Below, piece after piece: positions 1-7,200 of a stretch of 10,675 bases of DNA; position 1 is the first letter of the stretch, and each line of letters starts with the position of its first letter. This stretch comes from Actinomycetota bacterium (GTDB taxonomy: Bacteria; Actinomycetota; Acidimicrobiia; Acidimicrobiales; AC-14): positions 1 to 10,675 of the forward strand of contig JAIVIH010000006.1 of the NCBI GenBank assembly GCA_020200615.1, given 5' to 3'. The position numbers and the translations under genes are program-made. The notes beneath the pieces are model-generated. The model worked only from the letters and a program-made list of their open reading frames with translations, was not told where the DNA came from and did not search any database.

Positions 1-236
1 GTCAGATCGTGGCCACCAGTGAGGCGTACAACAGCAAGGCTTCGGCCATGACCGGCATCCGGTCGGTGCAGAAGCTGGCGGCCGACGCCGCCGTGGAGGA
101 CCAGACCAGCAAGGAGTGGGCCGCCGGCGAGGAAGCCCGCAAGGCAACCGCGGCGGCCAAGAAGGCCAAGAAGTCGGCGGCCAAGAAGTCGGCGGCCAAG
201 AAGGCCGCTGCGAAGAAGTCGTCTGCGTCTTCGTAG
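1..236 (+). CDS. YegP/DUF1508-family protein, C-terminal part (5' truncated), with Lys/Ala-rich tail
   Basis: The reading frame is open from the window edge (first full codon at base 3) to a TAG at 234-236, so the true start lies outside. The visible part begins QIVATSEAYNSKASAMTGI and continues through SVQKLAADAAVEDQT. This matches the usual DUF1508/YegP repeat pattern (I-A-T-S-E-x-Y-x-S-K-x-x-x-x-x-G-I-x-S-V, then an A-x-V-E-D-x-T ending), a small beta-alpha fold of unknown function. After the domain comes an acidic spacer (KEWAAGEEARK) and a low-complexity tail of about 25 residues made of KK, AAKK and SAAKK units. Such tails resemble those of actinobacterial histone-like proteins and suggest nucleic-acid or polyanion contact, but that is inference. 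The internal GTG at 9 lies within the domain and is not the start. Family assignment is fairly sure; function is unknown. Confidence 0.75.
   Translation, partial: QIVATSEAYNSKASAMTGIRSVQKLAADAAVEDQTSKEWAAGEEARKATAAAKKAKKSAAKKSAAKKAAAKKSSASS
168..203 (+). repeat. 15-bp tandem repeat encoding the KKSAA tail
   Basis: The unit aagaagtcggcggcc occurs twice in perfect tandem (168-182 and 183-197), followed by a partial third copy, aagaag (198-203). It encodes KKSAA-KKSAA-KK in the tail of the DUF1508 protein. Repeats like this expand and contract by slippage, so tail length probably varies between strains. Confidence 0.85.
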
Positions 237-343
237 TCTTGCGCCGCGCGCGAGGTAGCGAAGCCGGGATGGAGCGATGGGCGGTGGGAGCCCGGTCGGG
301 AAGGGAGCTGGACGCCGGCGGAAGCGTCGAGCTGCCTGCGTAG

Positions 344-362
344 GGGGGCTGTCCTGGCCCCC
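344..362 (+). terminator. Possible terminator hairpin after the DUF1508 gene
   Basis: GGGGGC (344-349) pairs with GCCCCC (357-362) around a 7-base loop. It lies about 110 bases past the stop of the DUF1508 gene and upstream of the next gene. No T-run follows, so it is not a classical intrinsic terminator, although GC-rich actinobacteria often lack the T-run. The rest of 237-414 shows no convincing gene or promoter. Confidence 0.3.
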
Positions 363-414
363 ACCGCACCTGTCGCCAAACACTCTTCGTCAGACTTTCC
401 CACCACCTTGAGCG

Positions 415-441
415 CGAATCGGGGCGAATCGTCGCGATTCG
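415..441. promoter_or_regulatory. Three 7-bp half-sites with 10-bp phasing, candidate operator
   Basis: CGAATCG occurs at 415-421 and 425-431, and its reverse complement CGATTCG at 435-441. The starts are exactly 10 bp apart, about one helical turn, so a protein could contact all three on the same DNA face. The second and third copies form an inverted repeat with a 3-bp spacer. The array sits 20 bp upstream of the GTG at 462, a suitable place for an operator or promoter element of the small membrane protein. The binding factor is unknown. Confidence 0.35.
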
Positions 442-461
442 GTGAGCGCTACCGTGGCCCC

Positions 462-683
462 GTGCTGGCCGAGACCTTGTTCCTGGGCGAGGATCTCCTC
501 CCCTTGCTGGTGCTGGCCCTGGGTGGGGCGCTGGCCGTCGGCAACGGCCTTGCCCTGGTGCGCCCGCCGCGTCAATCTCAGCCGGGAGAGTTGAGCCGGG
601 CCCCCGTAGGTCGCAGCCTGGTCATGCTCGGCGTTGGGTTGGTGGCCGCCGTGTGGGCCCTCGCCAGCCTCACCACCGGCTGA
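462..683 (+). CDS. Small two-helix integral membrane protein of unknown function
   Basis: The 73-residue product has two hydrophobic segments, about residues 12-32 (LLPLLVLALGGALAVGNGLA) and 51-69 (LVMLGVGLVAAVWALASL). A short basic, polar loop containing VRPPRQSQ joins them. It reads as a small inner-membrane protein; I know no enzymatic motif in it. I chose GTG 462 because it places only about ten residues before the first helix and leaves the phased half-site array (415-441) outside the gene. The frame also permits TTG 408, giving 91 residues with an arginine-rich N-terminus. Neither start has a strong Shine-Dalgarno; GGTGAG at 441-446 is 15 bases from 462, so leaderless translation is possible. 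It is convergent with the flavoprotein gene, 37 bp away. Existence as a gene is fairly likely; function is unknown. Confidence 0.6.
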   Translation: MLAETLFLGEDLLPLLVLALGGALAVGNGLALVRPPRQSQPGELSRAPVGRSLVMLGVGLVAAVWALASLTTG

Positions 684-702
684 CCTCTTTGACGGGCACG
701 GA

Positions 703-720
703 ACGGAGCACGCTCTCCGT
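703..720. terminator. Hairpin between convergent genes, possible two-way terminator
   Basis: ACGGAG (703-708) and CTCCGT (715-720) form a perfect 6-bp stem around a 6-base loop. They lie in the 37-bp gap between the stop codons of the membrane protein and the flavoprotein. The position suits a bidirectional terminator, but there is no T-run on either strand. Confidence 0.3.
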
Positions 721-1653
721 CTACGGCGGAGTGAGCCTGTATGCCTCAGACATCAAGCTGTGGACGATCCTGGCCGCCGCGCTCGACCCCGCGGCGACGG
801 CGTTGGCCACCGACGGCATTTGCGAGCACACGTCGCCCGCGGCGGACAGGCCAGGCGCGGTGGTCTGGTACATCGGATCCACTTCGATGGCATCGGCGGC
901 GACGAGGCCTGGGGCGGAGGCCGTCGCGCCAAGCTGCTCGGCGAGTGCGGAGCGCTGGGACAGGGTGACGGGCACGAGCATTCCGCCACAGGAACGTTCG
1001 CTGCCGTCAGCAAAGACGACGGCGGCCAGGGTGTTGCTCGGACCACACAACTCAGCGACGCGGCCCTCCTCGACCGTGATCCCCGCGGCGCGCACACGCT
1101 CGACGTCATCCGTGTCGAGTTCGGCGGGCCCGTCGGCGTAGAGCGTCACGTCGTCGCTCCAGTACCGCAGCAGGAGCGCCCGCTGCACCCCTCGGGCTCC
1201 CCTGTCGAGCACCCCCAGCGTCTGGTCCCGGACTTCCCATCCGTGGCAGAACGGGCAATGGAAGACCGAGCGGCCCCACCGCTCGGCGATTCCTGGCAAC
1301 GGGGGAAAGCGGTATTCCATGCCCGAGGCGAGCAGCACGCGCCGTGCCTCCGCGCAGGAGCCGTCGGCCAGCTCGAGCACGAACCCGGTTTCGTCCCGCC
1401 CGCCGCCCACGACTTCGCCGGACCGCAGCTCCACGGTCGGATAAGCGGCGACCTCGGCCCGCCCGGCAGCGTAGAACTCGGACGGGGGGCGACCGTCGTG
1501 GCCGAGCAGGCCGCCGATGCCGTGGGCGAAGCGGTTGCTCGGGGTACCGGCATCGATGAGGAGCGTCCTCTGCCGGGCCCGGCCGAGCACGAGCGCTGCG
1601 CTCAGCCCGGCGGCACCGGCGCCGACCACGATGCAGTCCCACGGCTCCTCCAC
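721..1653 (-). CDS. Thioredoxin-reductase-like FAD-dependent oxidoreductase with CPFC centre
   Basis: The 310-residue protein has the thioredoxin-reductase layout. A FAD-binding GAGAAG lies at residues 11-16 after CIVV. The redox-active pair is in CPFCHGWE (Cys133, Cys136), and the second FAD motif AAGDVC contains Gly273-Asp274. The CPxCHG-[WY]-E form is typical of the thioredoxin-reductase-like subgroup that includes dithiol oxidases and uncharacterised reductases, rather than housekeeping TrxB. The expected NAD(P)H glycine motif is degenerate: VLDRGARGVQ around residues 148-157 replaces GxGxxA. The electron donor may therefore be unusual, or the enzyme may act as an oxidase. The start is GTG 1653, with AGG eight bases upstream. 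It lies 25 bp downstream of the CooC-like gene and is probably co-transcribed with it. No thioredoxin gene is adjacent. The fold is sure; the substrate is unknown. Confidence 0.88.
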   Translation of the reverse strand: MEEPWDCIVVGAGAAGLSAALVLGRARQRTLLIDAGTPSNRFAHGIGGLLGHDGRPPSEFYAAGRAEVAAYPTVELRSGEVVGGGRDETGFVLELADGSCAEARRVLLASGMEYRFPPLPGIAERWGRSVFHCPFCHGWEVRDQTLGVLDRGARGVQRALLLRYWSDDVTLYADGPAELDTDDVERVRAAGITVEEGRVAELCGPSNTLAAVVFADGSERSCGGMLVPVTLSQRSALAEQLGATASAPGLVAADAIEVDPMYQTTAPGLSAAGDVCSQMPSVANAVAAGSSAAARIVHSLMSEAYRLTPP

Positions 1654-1678
1654 GTGGTCATCCTGACAGGGCCGCCGC

Positions 1679-2497
1679 TCAGTTCCCCTTCAGCTCGATG
1701 AGGCGGCGCTCAATGCGGTCGCGCTCCAGGAGGAGAGCCGTGCGCTCGGCGTCGGGCGACTCGACGAAGTCGACGATGGCCGCCACCGCACGCCGTACGT
1801 CGCTGGCCTCGTCGGCCGTGAGGGCCGTGCCCCGGCGGTCGGCCGCAGGGACCTGGGCGTCGAAGGGCACGATACCGGCTAGGGGGACACCGAACTCCCC
1901 GGCCACCTTCTCGAAGAACTCGGCGTCGGCCGGAAGCTTGGCCTTGTTGCCGATGCCCGCCATCCGGGCGATGCCCAGCTCCTCGGCGAGGGTGATGGTG
2001 CGGGCGGCGGTGAGGATGGACTTCTGAGTGGGCTCCATGACCATGAGCAGGATGTCGGCGTACGCAAGCGTTCCGCCCGAACGGCTGAGATGCTCGAGGC
2101 CGGCTTCCATGTCCACCAGGGTGACGTCGGCCAGCTCCTCGATGGTCGAGCCCAGGATGCTCCGGACGGCGGCGTGACTGGTGCATGTGCACCCCGCGCC
2201 GGCCTGGTCCACCCGCATGGCGTGAAGAAGGGTCACCCCGGAGGGCGTGGGAAGCCCGAAGGTCTCGATCAGTCGCTCGGGCGTCCACTGGGCCATACCG
2301 CCGACGGCCAGACTGCGGGGGACGACGGGCGCCTGATTGGCGGTGTCCTCGTCGAGACCCAGGCTGATGGCCAGGTTCGGGTTGGAGTCGGTGTCGATGG
2401 CCAGCACCCGGCGACCGCGCGCCCGGTACTCCTCGCAGATGAGGGCCGACAGGGTGGTCTTGCCGACCCCGCCCTTGCCCACGATCCCGATCTTCAT
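1679..2497 (-). CDS. cooC: CooC/AcsF-type MinD-family ATPase (nickel insertion, CO dehydrogenase maturation type)
   Basis: The 272-residue P-loop protein opens MKIGIVGKGGVGKTT, a deviant Walker A with the signature lysine of the MinD/ParA/CooC superfamily. DTDSNPN at 35-41 follows the family pattern. Cys103-Thr-Cys105 is the CxC pair which, in CooC, binds a metal at the dimer interface. VDMEAGLEHLSR (128-139) is the characteristic CooC segment. CooC hydrolyses ATP to help load nickel into the C-cluster of anaerobic CO dehydrogenase; AcsF does the same for acetyl-CoA synthase. No CooS, Acs or CooT homologue is visible here, so the client is unknown and the symbol marks the family only. The ATG at 2497 has an excellent Shine-Dalgarno (AAGGGAGG, 6 bases upstream); the 38-codon upstream extension of the frame lacks family sequence. 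It lies 85 bp after the Crp-family gene and 25 bp before the flavoprotein. It could be another MinD-like maturation ATPase, but CxC plus MEAGLEHL argues for CooC. Confidence 0.82.
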   Translation of the reverse strand: MKIGIVGKGGVGKTTLSALICEEYRARGRRVLAIDTDSNPNLAISLGLDEDTANQAPVVPRSLAVGGMAQWTPERLIETFGLPTPSGVTLLHAMRVDQAGAGCTCTSHAAVRSILGSTIEELADVTLVDMEAGLEHLSRSGGTLAYADILLMVMEPTQKSILTAARTITLAEELGIARMAGIGNKAKLPADAEFFEKVAGEFGVPLAGIVPFDAQVPAADRRGTALTADEASDVRRAVAAIVDFVESPDAERTALLLERDRIERRLIELKGN

Positions 2498-2503
2498 CGG
2501 GAA

Positions 2504-2511
2504 CCTCCCTT
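2504..2511 (-). promoter_or_regulatory. Strong ribosome binding site fixing the CooC-like start
   Basis: On the minus strand the sequence reads AAGGGAGG, followed by six bases and then the ATG at 2497. It is among the best Shine-Dalgarno matches in the window and decides against the longer upstream frame. Confidence 0.7.
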
Positions 2512-2582
2512 GGTGGTGAACGCACCCATTGTGGCGCACCTCCGGAAGTTCGGCTGCCCCGCGCCGGGCGCCGCCCCCCATC

Positions 2583-3278
2583 TCAGCGTGCCCGGCGGGC
2601 GAGGGCCTCATGGTCGACGAGGGTCACCCGTCCCCTCGCCAGCGCCAAGGTCCCTGCCTTCTCCTCCCGTCGCAGCACCCGATTCACTGTCGCCCGGGTG
2701 GTCCCGGCCAGCCCGGCGATGTCCTCCTGGGTCAGGGGGATGGTGTCGCCGTAGGTGCGGCCCAGGTCGATCAGCCGCCGCAGTAGTCGAGTCTCAGCGG
2801 GAAGGTAGAGCGCCTCCATCAGCCGGGCGTCGAGCAGCCGCACCCGCTCGGCCAGCATCTGCACGAGCACCTCGGTCACCGACGGGTCGTCGCGGCGCAG
2901 AGCGGAGAAGACGGACTCGTCGAGGGACAGCGTCTCCGTGGGCTCGAGGGCGACGGCCGTGGCGCCCCGCCGGATGTCGGGGGCGAGCAGCGCCAGCTCG
3001 CCGAGAGCATCACCGGGGCCGAGGAGGTCCACGGTGACGACATCCCCCAAGGGCGTGCTGATGCGCACGGCCACGCGACCGCGGTCGACGAGGTGGATGC
3101 TGGCCGCGGGGTCACCCTCGTGGAACAGGACCTCGCCCTTCGAGAATCGGCGGCGCCGGGCGCTGGCCAGAACCCGCCGGACGTCCGTGTCCGAGAGCCC
3201 CTTCAGCAGCTGCCATTCCACTCCGGCAGACCCTATTGCCCGCTCCGGTGCCGCACCCGCTTGTGTGTCGGCCGTCAC
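2583..3278 (-). CDS. Crp/Fnr-family transcriptional regulator, Crp-like
   Basis: The 231-residue product has an N-terminal cyclic-nucleotide-binding beta-roll (about 25-125), a long dimerisation helix (about 130-158) and a C-terminal winged helix. The recognition region TQEDIAGLAGTTRATVNRVL (183-202) is the classic Crp HTH with R-x-T-V-N-R. In the pocket, GEL (93-95) and Arg104 correspond to the Gly-Glu-Leu and the phosphate-binding arginine of E. coli CRP; the Ser/Thr after that arginine is Gly105. There are no cysteines, so an FNR-type iron-sulfur sensor is excluded, and cyclic nucleotide or another small effector is more likely. The start is uncertain: GTG 3278 gives this length, while GTG 3221 (AGGG nine bases upstream) would still begin just before the domain. 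It is divergent from the cupin gene, and an inverted repeat at 3287-3302 lies just upstream, suggesting autoregulation. It probably leads the unit with the CooC-like ATPase and flavoprotein. Confidence 0.88.
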   Translation of the reverse strand: MTADTQAGAAPERAIGSAGVEWQLLKGLSDTDVRRVLASARRRRFSKGEVLFHEGDPAASIHLVDRGRVAVRISTPLGDVVTVDLLGPGDALGELALLAPDIRRGATAVALEPTETLSLDESVFSALRRDDPSVTEVLVQMLAERVRLLDARLMEALYLPAETRLLRRLIDLGRTYGDTIPLTQEDIAGLAGTTRATVNRVLRREEKAGTLALARGRVTLVDHEALARRAR

Positions 3279-3286
3279 GCTCCGGA

Positions 3287-3302
3287 TGTGCCTGCGGGCA
3301 CG
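3287..3302. promoter_or_regulatory. Candidate Crp-like operator in the divergent promoter region
   Basis: TGTGCCTGCGGGCACG contains the perfect inverted repeat GTGCC-TGCG-GGCAC. It keeps the GTG-N8-CAC spacing of Crp-type sites (consensus TGTGA-N6-TCACA). It sits in the 80-bp region between the Crp-family gene and the divergent cupin, about nine bases from the chosen GTG of the regulator. Binding here would be expected to repress the regulator and could affect the cupin. GC-rich DNA yields such short palindromes by chance, so confidence is modest. Confidence 0.4.
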
Positions 3303-3358
3303 GCGCGAACCGCCCACGGCCGTCAGGGTGGTCACGTAGGCGCAAAGGAGCGACGGCG

Positions 3359-3910
3359 ATGACCCTTTCCACACTTGTCCGGCCCGAAGAGGCCCCGGCT
3401 TCCGAGCCTCTCCTCGGGCAACCGGCGGATGGGGCGCCATCGGGTCCTTCGCGCGCCGTCCCTCTCGCACTCTTGGGCGCGGGGCTGGTGTGTGTCCTGC
3501 TGGCCATCTTCGTACTGGTCCAGTTCGGCGGACGCCGCGCCTCGGAGCCCGCCCCCATGACGGTCGCCGCCAACACCTCGACTCCACCCGGGCCCATCTC
3601 CGTGTCCGGCCCCGGTGACATCAGTGTCGCCCGCCAGGTGTACGAGCCCGGTCAGGACAGCGGCTGGCACACCCACCCCGGAATCCATGCCGTAGCTGTG
3701 CTCTCGGGCACGCTCACTGTTTACGACAGCGAGTGCCGGGCCCAGACCTTCGAGGCGGGCCGGCCCTACATCGGCGGTCAGGAGCTGCACCTGGCTCGTA
3801 ACGAGACCGCGGTGCCGGTGGAGATGTCCGTGACCTATGTCAGCCCGTCGGCACCCACCACCCCCTCCAGGCACCTGCCCGCTCCCACTGGTTGCGAGGT
3901 GGCGCGGTGA
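3359..3910 (+). CDS. Membrane-anchored extracytoplasmic cupin-domain protein
   Basis: The 183-residue protein has a polar N-terminus, one transmembrane helix (about 33-56, AVPLALLGAGLVCVLLAIFV) followed by GGRR, a proline/threonine-rich linker (65-85) and a single cupin domain (about 86-163). The metal ligands are recognisable. GWHTHPG gives His104 and His106, and HLARN gives His144 with the usual H-x3-N spacing. The glutamate expected after HxH is replaced by His110, so an all-histidine site is possible. Two cysteines after the helix (126, 179) could form a disulfide. The orientation is inferred: the short, positively flanked anchor suggests the cupin lies outside the membrane, although the RR after the helix is ambiguous. 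The ATG is preceded by AAAGGAG with 8-base spacing. It is divergent from the Crp-family gene and 59 bp upstream of a small gene. The substrate is unknown. Confidence 0.8.
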   Translation: MTLSTLVRPEEAPASEPLLGQPADGAPSGPSRAVPLALLGAGLVCVLLAIFVLVQFGGRRASEPAPMTVAANTSTPPGPISVSGPGDISVARQVYEPGQDSGWHTHPGIHAVAVLSGTLTVYDSECRAQTFEAGRPYIGGQELHLARNETAVPVEMSVTYVSPSAPTTPSRHLPAPTGCEVAR

Positions 3911-3969
3911 GCCCGACCCGACAGGTGAACTCAGGTGTCGCTCCCCACGAAAAGCCGGAAGGTGATGCC

Positions 3970-4251
3970 ATGTCCGCGAGCATCGAAGAAATTACCGCTG
4001 AGGTTCGGCGTTTGACGGCGTTGTCCTTCGATTTGGCGCGTGCCTACGCCGACCCCTGTGGAGGCAGGATCAAGCGGCTCGCCCCCCTGGCGTCACACGT
4101 CGACGCCGAGCTGAGCGGGCTCATGGACAGGATGGAGGCGCTGCCCTTCTCCTGCCCTGCGGAACTTTCGACGCGGTGCGAGGTCGCCCGCCAGGCCCTG
4201 AGCCATCTGGTGGACGCTCCGCGATTCCTGGCCGCCACGGGCCACCGCTAA
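3970..4251 (+). CDS. Small hypothetical helical protein
   Basis: The 93-residue product is not recognised. It appears almost entirely alpha-helical, with amphipathic stretches at about 4-27, 41-57 and 64-82, and has three cysteines (30, 62, 70). There is no signal peptide or membrane segment, so it is probably cytosolic. I chose ATG 3970 because GGAAGG lies about seven bases upstream. The frame also allows GTG 3907, which overlaps the cupin stop and would add 21 residues. It follows the cupin by 59 bp on the same strand and is probably co-transcribed. Its TAA (4249-4251) overlaps the TAG of the convergent cyclase/ATPase gene. Confidence 0.6.
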   Translation: MSASIEEITAEVRRLTALSFDLARAYADPCGGRIKRLAPLASHVDAELSGLMDRMEALPFSCPAELSTRCEVARQALSHLVDAPRFLAATGHR

Positions 4252-7200
4252 AGGGTGGAGACGCCGGTCCCGAGAGCCTCGGCCTCGCGGGCCAGACGGG
4301 GCATTCCCAGCTGAGTCGCCGTCGTCCGCGCCGCGCTGAGCAGACCGGCGGCCTGCTGCTGGTCGCCAGGCCCCAGCCGGGCCAGGAGGAGGCGGGCGTA
4401 CCAGTACCGGCTGCGGGCAACGAGGGGAAGCGCACCGATGCGCTCCTCGAGCTCGAGCCCGCTGCGGAAGAGGGCCTCGGCTTCTTCGAAGCGGCCGGTC
4501 GTGGCCAGGACCATCCCTAGATAGCGGTCCACCGCGCCAGGGCAGTAAGAGCCGTTGGCCACCACCACCAACTGCCCGGAATAGGGCCGGAACAGCTCGG
4601 CCAGCGTCGCCGCTCGCCCGGCGTCCTCGAGGGCGGCGGCCGCTTCGCACAGGATGCCCATGGCGCCCGGCCACACGAGGTCTCGGGGGACGGCGGCAAA
4701 ACCGTCGGTGGCGAGCTCGTCCAGCAGGCGACGAGCCTCGTCCGTCTCTCCGTGCTCGACGTGGGCCAGAGCAAGGGCGGCGTGAAAACCGGCCAGGCCC
4801 GGCGTGCGCTCGATGACCTGGCTCAGGAACGGCTTCAAGCTGCCCAGCCGACCGCGCTCGAAGGAGAGCTGAAACATCTGGCCGGCGAAGGCGTTCTGGA
4901 AGTTCTCGTCGTCGGCGCCCATCCGTGCCAGCTCGGCGGTGGCGGCCTCGAAGTCGGCGAACTGGCCCTCGAGGAGGGCCCGGCACCCCTTCCAGAGCGC
5001 GACCAGGGCCAGGAAGTACCGGCTCTTGAGCCGTCGTCCCAGGCGTTCGACCTCCGCCACCGCGTCAAGAAAGCCGGCGTAGTCCCCGAGGATGAGGCGG
5101 GGGACGGTGACCAGGCGGTGGGCGTCGACCGATGCCAGCCAGCCGGAGGGCGTGATGACCGTCGACGTGCGGAGCTGTTCGGCCAGCGCCAGTTGGTCGG
5201 CGGCCCGCTCCGACCCCCACAGGAACTGGTAGCGCCCGTACCGGGCCAGCCCCAACGCCTCAGCGTCATCGGTCTCGGCCGCCAGAGCCAGCGCTTCCTG
5301 GCTCCTGCTGTCCGCTTCCTCGGTCTTACCGGCGTAGGCCAGCTGGAGCGCGAGCACACTCAGAACCCGGGCCCGGTGGACGGGCTCCCCATCGCCGAGC
5401 GCATCCAGGGCCTCCTCGCACAGGTCGATGCCGACTTGGTCGAGCTGGCCGGCGACGCCCCTGGCGCCGTACCAGCATGCGGCCTGGGCCAGACGTTCGG
5501 GCGAGCCCAGCTCCCGAGCCAGGCGTGCGGCGGCGAGGCTCACCTCCCGCACCGCGGCGGCATCCAGGGCCCGCAGGTGAACCTCGGCCAGAGCGAGCAT
5601 CAGGTCGCACCGGCGGTTGGGGTCGGCGCGCTCGTCGGCGTCGATGGCGGCCAGGCCTCGCTGCAGCAGCGTGGCCGCTTCCTCGTGGGCCACCTGGTCG
5701 AGAGCGGCGCGGGCCGCCCGCAGGGCGTAATCGGCGGCTTTGGCCGAGTGCCCAGCGATGGCCGCCTGTCCGAAGTGGTGGGCCAGGGATGGCACGTGGG
5801 GACCGTCGGGACCGTGCAGCTGCTCCAGGGCCTCGCCCACCCGGCGATGGAGGACGGCCCGCCGCGCCGAAGTCAGTTCCCGGTAGAGCGTCTGGCGGAC
5901 GATGGCGTGGGCGAATGCGTAGCGGCAGGGGGCGTCGGGCAGCTCGACGATGAGGCGGGCACGCGCCGCCTCGTCGATCCCGTCGAGGATGTCTGCGGGG
6001 GTCCCGGCCTCGCCCACCTGCTCCAGGAGGTCGGGCCCGAAGTCGGTGCCGATCACGGATGCCACCGTGAGGACCCGATTGGCGGCGGTGGACAGCCGGC
6101 TCAGGCGGCCTCGGACCACCTCCCGGACTCCTTCGGGGATGCCGACGAGGGCCAGGTCGGATTCCGAGGTCCAGATGCCCTCGCGCTGGTAGACCGCACC
6201 CGTCTCCGCCAGGTGCCGCAGGAGCTCGCGGACGAAGAAGGGATTGCCCTCCGTCTCGGCGTGCACGACCGTGGCCAGCACCCGGCTCGGCTCGTCCAGA
6301 GCGTGACCCGCGAGTCGCTCGCAGTAGGCGAAGACGCCGGCCTGGTCGAGGCCGCTGAGGTGGAGCCGGTCGACGGAAGGCTGCCGCCGGAGGTCGCCCA
6401 GGGCGGCAGTCAGCTCCTGGGTGTTGTCCACCTCGGTGTCCCGATAGGTGCCCACGATCAGCAGTCCGGCCGAGCGCAGGGAGCGGACCAGGTGACAGAG
6501 AAGCAGCAAGGTGGGCCGGGCCGCCCAGTGCAGGTCGTCGAGCACCAACATGAGTGGGGTGTCGCGGGAGGCATCGGCCAGGAGGCCGTCCACCGCTTCG
6601 AACAGCCGGAGCCGGTCACCCTCGGGCTCGACCAGCTTGGGCGACGGGGTGCCCGGCAGCCGTCGGGCCAGGTCCGGTACCAGGCGGAGGAGCTCGCCCG
6701 CGTGGACGTCGACGTGGGCGGCCAGGACGCCGGCCTCGCAGTGCTCGACCAGGTGGCGTAGAGCCTCGGTGAAGGGCTGGTAGGGAACCCCCAGATCGGC
6801 GTCGCACCGGCCGTACAGGACGTTCGTGCCCGCCCCGTGGGCAGTGGCGGCGACGGCCGCCACCAAGCGGGTCTTGCCGATCCCGGGCTCGCCCGCCACC
6901 AGCACGGCGCGCCGGACGCCCTCGGCGGCACGCTCGAGGTTGCTCTCGAGCACGATCTGGGCCTCGTCCCGACCCACGATGGGTTGCCGGTCGCTCAACT
7001 CCAGCGTGGGTGGCAGCGGCATCTCGGCGATGGCGACGTCCCACCCGACCTCCCAGGCCCCCACCGGCTCCCCCAAGCCCTTGAGCTCGAGGCGGCCCAC
7101 GGACTCGAAGCGGTGCCCGGAACGGGAGCCCACGAGGGCCCGCATCAGGTCGGAAACCAGCACCTGCCCGGGCTGGGCTGCGGCGCAGAGCCGGGCCGCC

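Noticed and set aside
1650..1657. CCACGTGG palindrome over the flavoprotein start codon
   Set aside because: An 8-bp palindrome in GC-rich DNA is expected by chance, and there is no second copy nearby.
634..1701. Plus-strand frame of 355 codons over the flavoprotein
   Set aside because: It overlaps the membrane protein end and lies antisense to a gene with intact FAD and CPFC motifs. The translation is compositionally odd.
2513..2525. GGTG-AACG-CACC short inverted repeat upstream of the CooC-like gene
   Set aside because: The 4-bp arms and non-Crp spacing are within chance for this base composition.
2498..2611. N-terminal extension of the CooC-like frame
   Set aside because: The P-loop protein family begins at MKIGIVGKGG, and a strong Shine-Dalgarno lies directly before that ATG.
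2090..3037. Plus-strand frame of 315 codons over the CooC-like and Crp-like genes
   Set aside because: It spans two well-supported minus-strand genes and shows only Arg/Pro/Gly-rich noise.
4752..6761. Long plus-strand open frame (669 codons) opposite the cyclase/ATPase gene
   Set aside because: It has no recognisable domain, is low-complexity in G, Q and V, and mirrors the codon bias of the minus-strand gene, whose motifs are clear.
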